Assembly: GCF_000956525.1 (NCBI RefSeq)
Contig: NZ_JYIW01000026.1
Coordinates: 930,001-994,000 of the forward strand
DNA from: Microbacterium oxydans
GTDB lineage: Bacteria > Actinomycetota > Actinomycetes > Actinomycetales > Microbacteriaceae
DNA: 64,000 nt
Direction: 5' to 3'
The notes below the pieces were generated by a model. It did not search any database and was not told the DNA's origin. It worked only from the letters and a program-made list of their open reading frames with translations. Within the stretch, counting starts at the first letter, position 1. The number at the start of each line of letters is the position of its first letter. Positions 18,101-25,924 of the stretch are shown here, piece by piece. A program made the position numbers and the translations under genes.

Positions 18101-18308
18101 ACGTGGTCGCCCTGGCTTCGATGATCCCCTCGACCGTGCGGGCGACGGCGTCGCTCTCCCGCGCAGACGCCGCGTCGCCGCACATCACGAGCGTGACTGC
18201 GGCGGGGGGTGTGGTCTGAGACCGCACCGCTTCGAGTGTGCGGAGCAGCTGAGCGCGGGCCGATGATCCGGGGCGCGCGACGATGATGGCGTGAACTCGG
18301 GCTGGCAT
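15177..18308 (-). CDS. Very large membrane glycosyltransferase (GT2-like N domain plus polytopic membrane domain)
   Basis: A 1043-residue protein. Residues about 5-260 resemble a GT-A family 2 domain (RVHAIIVARPGSSARAQLLR; LLAHDTVPHPRALERLN). The usual DxD position reads HDTV, so metal binding may be altered. An extended block of about ten to twelve TM helices follows (roughly 340-910), then an acidic cytoplasmic tail of about 110 residues rich in Asp/Glu/Pro. Comparable large membrane transferases in actinobacteria sit next to DUF5719, WhiB and manA genes and probably act on lipid-linked sugars. A TAGGCT hexamer lies 9 bases before the ATG, followed by GAGG, so the leader would be very short. 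Confidence 0.82.
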   Translation of the reverse strand: MPARVHAIIVARPGSSARAQLLRTLEAVRSQTTPPAAVTLVMCGDAASARESDAVARTVEGIIEARATTSFAEAVELARPRVAEGSAVWLLAHDTVPHPRALERLNGMLERSPSAAISAPKLVDTDNDREIVSLGVTMTTLGRAVELAAGELDQGQHDGVDDVLGSDIRGILIRSEVRDALRPDPALAGADEGLDLGVRARLGGGRVVLSPAARISVSPDGPAALPAGRTRRAFVTRLAQLHRRLAYAPAAALVFHWLTLIPLALWRSITHLIGKRPEAVLPEWGAAVTAMVRFGAIARSRRSIRAFRTSSWASITPLRITASALRRRLDDGHGSEGGAVSELRFFSGGGAWAVLGALVVSIVSFTMVLAWPTLGGGGLLPLRDTVAALWSDAAWGQRGVGVGVVGPADPFAAVIAVLGSLWPAGPSFSLVLLWVLALPLAVLGGWFAATRVTDRAGLRIFAGVAWALAPTFLTALVEGRPAAVLLHLLLPWLFHAAVVAHRSWGAAGAASLLLAAVAACAPSLVPALLLLWLVALGITLGTAQFRGAGRLLWLPVPAAVMFAPLVVWQLVHGTPLALLGDPGLIWTGAQATADAAGRLAIATGFPTADLAGWTAFAAGPLGAWASVLCAPLALLALASAVAPRWRAGITLLVVALAGLATAFVVVGITVSFTQGTPVPIWPGTGLSLAWAGVVGAALVTLDTALTLPRIRFVATAVASVALVILAVPSLTAFHLGETALRNGPQSTLPAYVAAQAAADRDLATLVLTPQNDGGLAVDVVWGGSETLGAQTTMLTTATHLQGADLTALSVDLLSARVFDAPGDLAAQGISYVLLAQQSEGEGDKARALRTTATASIDQRAGFVHAGTTDRGVLWSVDTEIAAPAAMTATQQGAARLAVTLQLLVVFAALLLSIPTRASRRAARAQSRIVGQVPQELIVLPRRLEDVDHADDLQDDELDATTVEASDEHPPIGEPSAEEPLVEDQSDAADTASPDHDGSIADANVPDQRADDLPAPDAAEPEGSERESAAQDAPEDHRDTEDQR

Positions 18309-18381
18309 GACCTCGTCAGCCTATGCGCGCCGAGTCGATCGCGAGGGCAGTGCCCCCGGCGCGCCTGCGAAGCGCTGCGCA

Positions 18382-18413
18382 GGGTTTCCCCTTGGAACCC
18401 GCCGTGTCACGGC
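18382..18413 (-). terminator. Tandem hairpins downstream of the whiB gene
   Basis: Stem 1 pairs GGGTT (18382-18386) with AACCC (18396-18400), with CC/GG extension past a one-base bulge. Stem 2 pairs GCCGT (18401-18405) with ACGGC (18409-18413). They lie just beyond the whiB stop on its strand. No U-tract. Confidence 0.4.
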
Positions 18414-18426
18414 GCGGACGGCGTAG

Positions 18427-18744
18427 TCAGCTGGCGCGGCGCTTGAGCTTGCGACGCTCGCGCTCGGAGAGCCCGCCCCAGATGCCGAAACGCTCGTCGT
18501 TGTTGAGTGCGTACTCGAGGCATTCGCCACGGACATCGCAGGTCGTGCAGATGCGCTTGGCATCGCGAGTCGATCCGCCCTTTTCGGGGAAGAAGGCTTC
18601 AGGGTCGGTCTGCGAGCACAATGCGTCGCTCTGCCAGGCGAGAGCGTTGTCGTCGTCGCCGCTCGGCTTCCGCACCCCCGGCACTCCGAGGTTGATCGGA
18701 TCGACGAACCAGTTCTCCGGTACGTCGGAACGGTATCCCGTCAT
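18427..18744 (-). CDS. WhiB family iron-sulfur transcriptional regulator (WhiB2/WhmD-like)
   Basis: A 105-residue protein with the four Cys ligands of the [4Fe-4S] cluster at 43, 66, 69 and 75 (C-x22-C-x2-C-x5-C). The GIWGG turn is at 87-91 and a basic C terminus (RERRKLKRR) contacts DNA. The N terminus (NWFVDPINLGVPG) and length suggest the WhiB2/WhmD subgroup, which controls septation and cell division. The ATG at 18744 is chosen because GGAG lies 7 bases upstream; the frame extends to a TTG at 18756 that lacks support. A good promoter and a palindrome lie upstream. Confidence 0.95.
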   Translation of the reverse strand: MTGYRSDVPENWFVDPINLGVPGVRKPSGDDDNALAWQSDALCSQTDPEAFFPEKGGSTRDAKRICTTCDVRGECLEYALNNDERFGIWGGLSERERRKLKRRAS

Positions 18745-18794
18745 CTCGATCTCCAACCCTGTCAGTGCCCCCCCGTGGGCTTCTTGCTTCCCTA

Positions 18795-18823
18795 ATTACA
18801 CCCGTGTCATTCGCTCCGGTCAA
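18795..18823 (-). promoter_or_regulatory. Promoter of the whiB gene (-35 TTGACC, -10 TGTAAT, 17-base spacer)
   Basis: On the minus strand TTGACC (18823-18818) and TGTAAT (18800-18795) are separated by exactly 17 bases. This is one of the best sigma-70-type matches in the window. Transcription would start near 18788, giving a leader of about 44 bases with a normal ribosome-binding site. Confidence 0.65.
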
Positions 18824-18841
18824 GTCGCGGATCGTAAACCC

Positions 18842-18856
18842 TCAAGAATGTCTTGA
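18842..18856. promoter_or_regulatory. Palindromic operator candidate upstream of whiB
   Basis: TCAAGA (18842-18847), three bases, then TCTTGA (18851-18856) form a perfect inverted repeat ending 18 bases upstream of the whiB -35 element. The position suits an activator or repressor site. The binding protein is unknown. Confidence 0.4.
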
Positions 18857-18938
18857 AGGTTCATGCGCGTCATCGGCGTGTCGCGTCCGGACACTGCGAA
18901 TCGACACGCCCGGCGGTCGGGAAGCGGGGGTCGGCGGG

Positions 18939-20069
18939 TCAGGCGCCCGGCGTCGCGATGAACGCCTCGCCGTTGCCTGAGAGGCGCAGCAAGCGCTCGT
19001 CGACCGTCGCGAACGCAGCCTCGCCGACCGCGATCGCGAGCGACTCGCCGTCCGCGGTGGCGACGTCGACGGCGCCCGCCGTGACGAGCACCATCGCCGG
19101 GCCTGCGACCTCGACATCGACGGATGCACCGGTGAGCGTCACGCGGCGCAGTGCGAAATCGGGGACCGGAGCGGGATAAACGGTGATCGCCTCATCGCCG
19201 CGGGGCCGCAGCACCGGCACCTCTCCCGGCGTCGCATCGAGAATCGAGAGCAGCTCAGGCACATCGATCCGCTTCGGAGTGAGCCCCCCGCGCAGCACGT
19301 TGTCACTCGCCGCCATGATCTCGACACCGAGTCCCTCCAGGTAGGCGTGCAGGAGCCCCGCTCGGAGGAAGATCGCCTCGCCACGGCGCAGCGTCACGTG
19401 GTTCATCAGCAGCGCGACGACCACGCCGGGGTCACCGGGGTACGTTCGGGCGATGCCGGCGACGGCTGCGAGCGTCGGCGCCCACTCCCCCGCTTCGGTC
19501 CGCGCAGCGGCGTCGGACACCGCGTCGATGATCTCGTCGACCTCGCTCTGCGCCTCGCCGCCCAGCAGCCATCCGATGGTGTCCCGCAGCACGTCACCCT
19601 CGCCGGTGAGGCGCGCACGGAGGCCGACGATCGCCGGCCCGTCACCGAGCACGTCGAGCAGGGCGAGCGTGCTCGCGACCGGACGGAGTCCGCTCAGCGA
19701 CTCGAAGCGCTCGCTCAGCGCGACGATCAGCTCAGGCTTGTGGTTGGCATCACGGTAGTTCCGCGTCGGATCATCGGACGTCTTCGTCGACTCGCGCGCC
19801 CACCCGTCCTGCGCCTGCGCGATCGTCGGATGCACCTGGATCGACAACGGCTGCGCGGCAGCGAGCAGCTTCAGCAGATACGGCAGCGTCCCACCGGTGA
19901 CCTGGTCGAGCGTGCCGCCGCCCCGCACGTCCGCCGGGTCGCCAGGGTGGTCGCCGAACCAGACCTCGGCCTCAGGTGCTCCGGACGGCGCACGACCCTC
20001 CAGCTCGGCCAGCAGCGAGGTGGAACCCCAGGCGTAATCGCGGGGCGTGTTCGTGAGACTCAGCAGCAT
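18939..20069 (-). CDS. manA: Mannose-6-phosphate isomerase, class I
   Basis: A 376-residue type I phosphomannose isomerase interconverting fructose-6-phosphate and mannose-6-phosphate, the entry to GDP-mannose for glycans. The N terminus has PRDYAWGSTSLLAEL and EVWFGDHP. The zinc site is seen in QPLSIQVHP and NHKPELIVAL; the C-terminal cupin segment carries EIMAASDNVLRGGLTPK. Length is usual for the family. It lies downstream of whiB in the reverse sense and next to the glycan cluster, which it may supply. The start at 20069 has TACGCT 6 bases upstream and no Shine-Dalgarno, so a leaderless mRNA is likely. Confidence 0.95.
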   Translation of the reverse strand: MLLSLTNTPRDYAWGSTSLLAELEGRAPSGAPEAEVWFGDHPGDPADVRGGGTLDQVTGGTLPYLLKLLAAAQPLSIQVHPTIAQAQDGWARESTKTSDDPTRNYRDANHKPELIVALSERFESLSGLRPVASTLALLDVLGDGPAIVGLRARLTGEGDVLRDTIGWLLGGEAQSEVDEIIDAVSDAAARTEAGEWAPTLAAVAGIARTYPGDPGVVVALLMNHVTLRRGEAIFLRAGLLHAYLEGLGVEIMAASDNVLRGGLTPKRIDVPELLSILDATPGEVPVLRPRGDEAITVYPAPVPDFALRRVTLTGASVDVEVAGPAMVLVTAGAVDVATADGESLAIAVGEAAFATVDERLLRLSGNGEAFIATPGA

Positions 20070-20081
20070 GCCACCAGCGTA
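20070..20081 (-). promoter_or_regulatory. Putative leaderless promoter -10 element of manA
   Basis: TACGCT (20081-20076 on the minus strand) then 6 bases then the manA ATG. Confidence 0.45.
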
Positions 20082-20124
20082 GAGCCGGGCGGAGATGTTC
20101 AGCGACGCGCGAGGCGCGGCGCGG

Positions 20125-20137
20125 TAGCCTGAACGCG
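20125..20137 (+). promoter_or_regulatory. Putative leaderless promoter -10 element of the first Wzy-like gene
   Basis: TAGCCT (20125-20130) then 7 bases then ATG at 20138, back to back with the manA element 44 bases away. Confidence 0.45.
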
Positions 20138-21553
20138 ATGGCTCAGCACACCAGACACCCGATCGCGGCCCCGCCCACAGCGCCAGAGCGCGAGTCGACG
20201 GGGCACCTCCTGCTGCGCGGGTACGTGATCCTGGTCCTCATCGCGATCTTCGCGCACACGGCCGTCTACAACCTCGTCGGCCAGACCGGCGCCGGCATCG
20301 CGATGATCCTGTTCACCCTGGCGACGCTCGCGATCGGTGTGCCGATGATCTCGCGCCGGCAGCCGCAGCCCTTCCGCTGGCGCCGTCTGCCGTGGACAGC
20401 CCTCGGCTACACCGCCCTGGCCCTCGTCTCGGTGGCCTGGTCACAATGGCGCGGTCCGACGCTCCTCACCTGGGTGCTGCTGGCAGCCGTGACGGTGAAC
20501 GCGTTGTTCATCGCCCATGTGCTCACCTGGCACGAGATCGTGCGCGCGCTCTCCTCTGCGTTCAAGTGGATCCTCGGACTCTCGCTCGCGCTAGAGCTGT
20601 GGGTCTCACTCGTGATCCACGGGCCGCTGCTGCCGAACTTCGCCACGCTCCCGGACGGCAAGCTCGACCCGCAGTGGTACTGGGTCCGGGACAACCTCCT
20701 CGACGGGGGCCGCGTCCAAGGCATCGTCGGCAACGCGAACCTGCTCGCCATCATCTCCCTGTTCGCGATCATCACGTTCGGCATCCTGTTCGCCGCCCGC
20801 GCCCGCTGGCGCACGACGCTCGCATTGTGGATGGCGCTCGCCGCCTACTTCCTGTTCCGCACCGCCTCCGCCACCGCCATGGTCTGCGCAGCGGCTGTCG
20901 CCGTCGTGCTCCTGGTCGCGCTCCTGATGCGCAGGGCGCGCACCCCCGGCGCACGGACCCGGATCTACACGGTCGCCATCGGCGGCACGGTGCTCGCGGT
21001 CGCCGCGGTCTGGCTGCTCAGAGAGCCGCTGCTGGGTCTGCTCGGCAGGAGCGCCGATCTCACCGGTCGATCAGAGAAGATCTGGACCAAGGTCATCGCA
21101 CGCGCGATGGAGCATCCGGTGTTCGGCAACGGGTTCTCCAGTCCGTGGATCCCCACCGACCCGTCCTTCGATCGCTGGATCGTCGACCACGACATCACCG
21201 TCTTCCACGCCCACAACATGTGGCTCGACGTGTTCCTGCAGCTCGGCGGACTCGGCGTCGTCCTGATGGCGATCGTCTACCTCACGCTGCTGTGGCGTGC
21301 ATGGTTCTTCGCCGTCGACCGCCCGCGCTGGGATCTCAACTCCTCGCGCCAGTTCTCCCCGCTCACGCTGCTCCCGAGCCTGTTCACGGTCGTGCTGCTC
21401 GTCCAGGGCCTTTCGGAGTCCACCCCGATCATGCTCTGGGGCTGGTTGCTCGTGATCCTGCTCTCGTTCAAGCTGAAGTCGGTGCCGTTGGTCGGCGTCG
21501 GCGAGCGCGACCTGGTGTTCGAGCGCGGCACTCGACAGCGGCGCGTGCCGTGA
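20138..21553 (+). CDS. O-antigen ligase/polymerase (Wzy/WaaL-like) membrane protein, copy 1
   Basis: A 471-residue polytopic protein with about 10-12 TM segments and a large extracytoplasmic loop, the O-antigen ligase/polymerase arrangement. The loop region contains RVQGIVGNANLLAIISLF and, later, NGFSSPWIPTDPSFDRW followed by HNMWLDVFLQLGGLG, where the His-containing NHNxxL-like motif of this superfamily falls. Members polymerise or transfer undecaprenyl-linked glycans outside the membrane; which one cannot be told. The stop overlaps the GTG of a second, related gene. The pair opens the glycan region and is divergent from manA. Confidence 0.82.
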   Translation: MAQHTRHPIAAPPTAPERESTGHLLLRGYVILVLIAIFAHTAVYNLVGQTGAGIAMILFTLATLAIGVPMISRRQPQPFRWRRLPWTALGYTALALVSVAWSQWRGPTLLTWVLLAAVTVNALFIAHVLTWHEIVRALSSAFKWILGLSLALELWVSLVIHGPLLPNFATLPDGKLDPQWYWVRDNLLDGGRVQGIVGNANLLAIISLFAIITFGILFAARARWRTTLALWMALAAYFLFRTASATAMVCAAAVAVVLLVALLMRRARTPGARTRIYTVAIGGTVLAVAAVWLLREPLLGLLGRSADLTGRSEKIWTKVIARAMEHPVFGNGFSSPWIPTDPSFDRWIVDHDITVFHAHNMWLDVFLQLGGLGVVLMAIVYLTLLWRAWFFAVDRPRWDLNSSRQFSPLTLLPSLFTVVLLVQGLSESTPIMLWGWLLVILLSFKLKSVPLVGVGERDLVFERGTRQRRVP

Positions 21554-22848
21554 CCGCCGTTCGACGGATGGCCAGAATCCTGGGCTCCGCCGAGATGGCC
21601 CGCGCCTTCACCGTCGCGTGCCTCGCAGCGGTGTTCGGCTCGTTCGCGATCCAGCAGCTCACGTCAGCGGTGACGCTCGCGGCGATCGTGGCCGGCCTCT
21701 GCCTGATCGGTGCAGCGATCCTCTGGGTGCGCCGCGACGAGCTGTCTCCGCTGCGCGTCGCTCCGTCGTCGCTGCTGGCCTTCCTTGCCTGGGCGCTGAT
21801 CAGCGTGATCTGGACCACCGATCGCGGCGACACCGTCTTCGGCTGGGCCTCGCTGTTCGGCTATGCGTTCCTCGCGATCACCATCGGGCACATCCGCGAC
21901 ACGCTGCAGACCGTGCGGGCGATCGGCGACACCCTGCGCGTGCTGCTCGCAGTCTCACTCGGTGTCGAGATCCTCTCCGGGATCCTGCTCGATGTGCCGT
22001 TCGCGGTGCTGCACGTCGAGGGTCTGATCGCCGACGGCGGCCCGATCCAGGGCATCTTCGGCAGCCGCAACATGCTCGGCTTCATCGCCGTGATCGCACT
22101 GATCACCTTCGTGATCGAGTGGCGCACCAGGTCGGTGGACTCGCCGCTCGCGATCGGGTCCATCGCGCTCGCCGGCTCGCTGGCATTCCTGTCGGCCTCC
22201 CCGACCGTGCTGGTGCTCGCCGTCGCCGTCGGCATCGTCACCGCCGCACTGACGATCGTGCGGCATGCCTCCGCTGAACGCCGCGCCACCGTGCAGTGGG
22301 TCCTGGGCGCGCTCGTGACGATCGCGCTCGCTGTCGCCTTCGCGCTTCGGCATCAGATCATCGCCCTGCTGGATGCCGGTTCGGACTTCTCGCTCCGCGG
22401 CGACCTCTGGAACACGATCCTGGACTTCGTCGCCCTCAAGCCGATTCAGGGCTGGGGATGGTTCGGCGCATGGTCTCGCGGGGAGTATCCGTTCACCTAC
22501 ATCAACTTCCAGCTCGACGATCGCCATCAGAGCGCACTGAACGCGTTCTTCGATGTGCTGCTGCAGCTCGGCGCCGCAGGCCTCGTACTGTTCCTGCTGC
22601 TGGGCGGCATCGCCCTGGTGCGCTCCTGGCTGGTCGCGAGCGTGCGGCGGTCCGTCGTCTACGCCTGGACACCGATCATGCTGGTCACGCTCGCGGTCGA
22701 CTCCATGTTCGAGAGCTTCACCCTCATCGACGCCGGCTGGTTCATGCTCGTGCTGTGCGCGCTCCGCGCCGGCCAATCACGTTCCTGGCGCGAGAGCATC
22801 GACGCCGCGAACACCGGCGTCATCCCGATCCTGCGCCCGGAGGCCTGA
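21550..22848 (+). CDS. O-antigen ligase/polymerase (Wzy/WaaL-like) membrane protein, copy 2
   Basis: A 432-residue polytopic protein of the same family as its upstream neighbour. Shared landmarks are GGPIQGIFGSRNMLGFIAV against RVQGIVGNANLLAIISLF in copy 1, and a loop ending HQSALNAFFDVLLQLGAAGL against HNMWLDVFLQLGGLG. Copy 2 is shorter at the N terminus. The GTG at 21550 overlaps the previous stop as GTGA, so the two are translationally coupled. A tandem duplication followed by divergence is the simplest origin. It converges with galE. Confidence 0.82.
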   Translation: MTAVRRMARILGSAEMARAFTVACLAAVFGSFAIQQLTSAVTLAAIVAGLCLIGAAILWVRRDELSPLRVAPSSLLAFLAWALISVIWTTDRGDTVFGWASLFGYAFLAITIGHIRDTLQTVRAIGDTLRVLLAVSLGVEILSGILLDVPFAVLHVEGLIADGGPIQGIFGSRNMLGFIAVIALITFVIEWRTRSVDSPLAIGSIALAGSLAFLSASPTVLVLAVAVGIVTAALTIVRHASAERRATVQWVLGALVTIALAVAFALRHQIIALLDAGSDFSLRGDLWNTILDFVALKPIQGWGWFGAWSRGEYPFTYINFQLDDRHQSALNAFFDVLLQLGAAGLVLFLLLGGIALVRSWLVASVRRSVVYAWTPIMLVTLAVDSMFESFTLIDAGWFMLVLCALRAGQSRSWRESIDAANTGVIPILRPEA

Positions 22849-22869
22849 GCCCAGCCCGGCAGCAGTTGC

Positions 22870-23859
22870 TCATTCCAGCGAGCGCAGCTTCTCGGCCCAG
22901 GCGAGCGCATCCCTGACACCGTCTTCGATCGATCGCTCCGCACGCCAGTCGAGGATCGCGGCCGCTCGCTCCACGATCGCATACGCACCGGCCTGATCAC
23001 CGGGTCGGCGAGGCGCCTCGACGACACGCAGCCGCGCACCGCTCACCCGTTCGAACGCCGCGGCGAGTTCACGCACGGTGACGCCGTCGCCGGTGCCGAT
23101 GTTGATCACCTGGTAGGGCGCAGCTTCCGTGGCGACCTCGTCGAACCGCTGCACCGCTGCGACGTGCGCGAGCGCGAGATCCCACACGTGGATGTAGTCA
23201 CGGAGCCCCGAACCGTCACGAGTCCCCCAGTCGGTGCCGGTGATCGAGAACGCCTCGTCATTCGCGCTCGCCCGCATGATCACGCCGAGCGCGTGGGTCG
23301 GGAGCGGGTTCTGCAGCCCGGTGCGCAGGCGCGGGTCGGCGCCGATCGGATTGAAGTACCGGAGAGCGATGGCTCGGAAGTCTCCGGCGTCGGCGGAATC
23401 CCGCAGCACCTGCTCGACCATGGCCTTCGTGGTGGCGTAGGGGCTCGATGGTGCGAGAACGCCGGTCTCGTCGACACCCTGACCACCCTCAGCCGAGTAC
23501 ACGGCTGCAGAGGAGCTGAACACGATGCGGCTGATCCCCGCGTCGCGCAGACGCCGCAGGAGGACGATGGTCTTGCCGACGTTGGTGTCGTAGTAGCCGA
23601 GCGGATCGGTCACGGACTCCGACACGACGATCCGAGCGGCGCAGTGGATCACGGCGTCGATGTCGGGGTGCTCCGCGAGCACTCGGTCGAGCAGCGTGCC
23701 GTCCGCGATGTCGCCGACGTAGAGCCCGCGCCCCTCGCCGAAGTCGCGACGGCCGGTGGAGAGGTCGTCGATCAGCACGGTCTCGATTCCGGCCTCGATG
23801 CACGCCGTCGCGACGGTGGATCCGATGTAGCCGGCGCCGCCGGTGATCAATACCTTCAT
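22870..23859 (-). CDS. galE: UDP-glucose 4-epimerase
   Basis: A 329-residue extended short-chain dehydrogenase. The NAD-binding loop is TGGAGYIGST at the N terminus, the catalytic Ser region is VFSSSAAVYS, and the YxxxK pair lies in SSPYATTKAMVEQ. It would interconvert UDP-glucose and UDP-galactose and so feed the UDP-galactopyranose mutase encoded 9 kb away. The ATG at 23859 is chosen over one at 23868 because TAGGAT lies 7 bases before it, fitting a leaderless mRNA. It is divergent from the GlfT2-like gene, which fits co-regulated supply and use of galactose. Confidence 0.94.
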   Translation of the reverse strand: MKVLITGGAGYIGSTVATACIEAGIETVLIDDLSTGRRDFGEGRGLYVGDIADGTLLDRVLAEHPDIDAVIHCAARIVVSESVTDPLGYYDTNVGKTIVLLRRLRDAGISRIVFSSSAAVYSAEGGQGVDETGVLAPSSPYATTKAMVEQVLRDSADAGDFRAIALRYFNPIGADPRLRTGLQNPLPTHALGVIMRASANDEAFSITGTDWGTRDGSGLRDYIHVWDLALAHVAAVQRFDEVATEAAPYQVINIGTGDGVTVRELAAAFERVSGARLRVVEAPRRPGDQAGAYAIVERAAAILDWRAERSIEDGVRDALAWAEKLRSLE

Positions 23860-23872
23860 CGCGGCCATCCTA
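23860..23872 (-). promoter_or_regulatory. Putative leaderless promoter -10 element of galE
   Basis: TAGGAT (23872-23867 on the minus strand), 7 bases, ATG. TAGGAT matches TATAAT at four positions. Confidence 0.48.
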
Positions 23873-24013
23873 TCGCGGCACCCCGGGACGACCGCGGCAC
23901 GCCCCTCCTCCGCAGATCCGAAGGTGGCGGACGATAGGCTACTCTCTGCTCGTCGAGTCCACTGCACCCCGCGAAACGAGGCGGTCGGTGGCACAACATC
24001 GGAGAACCTCCCA

Positions 24014-25924
24014 GTGGTCCACGTCCTTCAGAACGTCGTCTTCCCGCTCGATCGCGACCCCGATCTTCTCCCGCTGTACGCGGACCCCGAGACCTGGTCC
24101 GTCATCGAGGACGAACCTGTCCGCGTCTCGAACCGCGCCCACCTGGGCAACGTCCTCGGACGTCACCGTGCGCGCATCGTCGCAGGACGCCGGGTGTCGC
24201 TCGGCACCTACTTCAACGCATTCCCCGCCTCGTACTGGCAGCACTGGACCAGCGTGCGCCAGGTGCAGCTCACGGTGCGGACGACGGGTCCGGCGACGAT
24301 CCTCGTGTATCGCTCGAACGGCTCGGGCGTCCAGCAGCGCGTCGCCACCCGCGAGGTCTCCGGCGAGGCGTCGTCCTCGTTCGACCTGGATCTCACGCAG
24401 TACAGCGACGGCGGCTGGATCTGGTTCGACATCGTCGCCGATGAGAAGCAGGCGGTGCTCGAGGGCGCCGAGTGGACGACCGCACAGGAACCGGCGCGTG
24501 CAGGCAAGGCCTCGCTGGGAATCACGACCTACAACAAGCCCGACTACTGCGTCGAGACGCTGCGGGCGCTGGCTTCCTCCCCCGACGCACTGGAGTTCGT
24601 CGACCGGATCTTTCTGATCGATCAGGGAACCCAGCTGGTCTCCGACCAGGACGGCTACGACGATGTCGCGACGCAGCTGGGCGAGACGCTCCAGGTGATC
24701 CGACAGGCCAACCTCGGTGGCTCCGGCGGCTTCGCCCGCGCGATGCACGAGTCCCTGCAGCGGCCGGAGAGCGATTTCGTCCAGTTGCTGGACGACGACG
24801 TGCGGCTCGAACCGGAATCGCTGCGCCGTTCCATCGTGTTCGGCCGCTACGCCACCAGTCCGGTGCTCGTCGGCGGCCACATGTTCGATCTCCTTGACCG
24901 TCCGAAGCTGCACGGCTGGGCCGAAGTCGTCGACGAGGCACCGTTCATGTGGCGCAACCTCTACCAGGAGGAGATGCCGCACGACTTCGGTGTGGCCAAC
25001 CTCCGCCAGTCGACCTTGCTGCACATGCGCATGGATGCCGACTACAACGGCTGGTGGATGTGTCTGATCCCGCTCGACGCGATCCGCAAGGTCGGCCTGT
25101 CGCTCCCGGCGTTCATCAAGTGGGACGACGCCGAGTTCTGCCTGCGCGCCGGCGAGCAGGGGTTCCCCACCGTGTCGATGCCCGGCGTCGCGCTCTGGCA
25201 CGTCTCCTGGGTGAACAAGGACGACACGATCGACTGGCAGGCGTACTTCCACGCCCGCAACCGGATCGTCGCCGGGCTGCTGCACTCGAACGCGCCGCGT
25301 GGCGGACGGCTGCTCGTGCACAGCCGCCGCGTCGATCTCAAACATCTGATGATGATGCAGTACTACCCCGTCGCCCTCCGTGCCCGCGCCTTGCGCGATG
25401 TGCTCTCGGGCCCGGATCACATGCGGCGGAACCTCGCGACTGCGATGCCCGCCGCTCGGGCACTCGCCGCTGATTTCGCTGAGACCACGGTGCACCGTGA
25501 CCCGACGACCGTCCTGCACTCCCGGCGCGGCCGGCAGGTGTACAAGCAGCTGTCCAAGAACGACCTCGACAACCCGACGGGCATGCGACTGCGGTGGTTC
25601 ACCCTGTCGACCCTGGTCGCGCACTGGCTGCATCGCCCGAGCCCGCAGAACGTCGCCCAGCCGGAGGTGGAGTTCGGCAAGGAGGACGCCTACTGGTGGC
25701 GCGTGCCCGTGTTCGACAGCGCCCTCGTGAGCGCCGCTGACGGCTCCGGCAAGAACATCTACACGCGCGATCGCGCCAAGTACCGGCGGATGCTGCGCGA
25801 GACGGTCAGACTCCACTCCGAGCTCCGCCGACGCTGGCCGGAACTGCAGCGGCAGTACCGCGCAGCGCTCCCAGACCTCGTTTCCCCCCAGTCCTGGCAG
25901 CAGATCTTCGAGGAGAAGGCATGA
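24014..25924 (+). CDS. GlfT2-like galactofuranosyltransferase, copy 1
   Basis: A 636-residue transferase, almost the exact length of mycobacterial GlfT2. An N-terminal beta-sandwich (about 1-150, with RVSLGTYFNAFPASYWQ) precedes a GT-A domain: SLGITTYNKPDYC, NLGGSGGFARAM, the metal-binding DDD in QLLDDDVRLE, and the acidic/His pair WDDAEF and ALWHVSW. A C-terminal helical domain ends the protein. GlfT2 polymerises beta-D-galactofuranose from UDP-Galf on a lipid-linked acceptor at the inner face of the membrane. The GTG at 24014 has GGAG about 9 bases upstream. The next gene starts inside its stop codon (ATGA). Confidence 0.88.
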   Translation: MVHVLQNVVFPLDRDPDLLPLYADPETWSVIEDEPVRVSNRAHLGNVLGRHRARIVAGRRVSLGTYFNAFPASYWQHWTSVRQVQLTVRTTGPATILVYRSNGSGVQQRVATREVSGEASSSFDLDLTQYSDGGWIWFDIVADEKQAVLEGAEWTTAQEPARAGKASLGITTYNKPDYCVETLRALASSPDALEFVDRIFLIDQGTQLVSDQDGYDDVATQLGETLQVIRQANLGGSGGFARAMHESLQRPESDFVQLLDDDVRLEPESLRRSIVFGRYATSPVLVGGHMFDLLDRPKLHGWAEVVDEAPFMWRNLYQEEMPHDFGVANLRQSTLLHMRMDADYNGWWMCLIPLDAIRKVGLSLPAFIKWDDAEFCLRAGEQGFPTVSMPGVALWHVSWVNKDDTIDWQAYFHARNRIVAGLLHSNAPRGGRLLVHSRRVDLKHLMMMQYYPVALRARALRDVLSGPDHMRRNLATAMPAARALAADFAETTVHRDPTTVLHSRRGRQVYKQLSKNDLDNPTGMRLRWFTLSTLVAHWLHRPSPQNVAQPEVEFGKEDAYWWRVPVFDSALVSAADGSGKNIYTRDRAKYRRMLRETVRLHSELRRRWPELQRQYRAALPDLVSPQSWQQIFEEKA

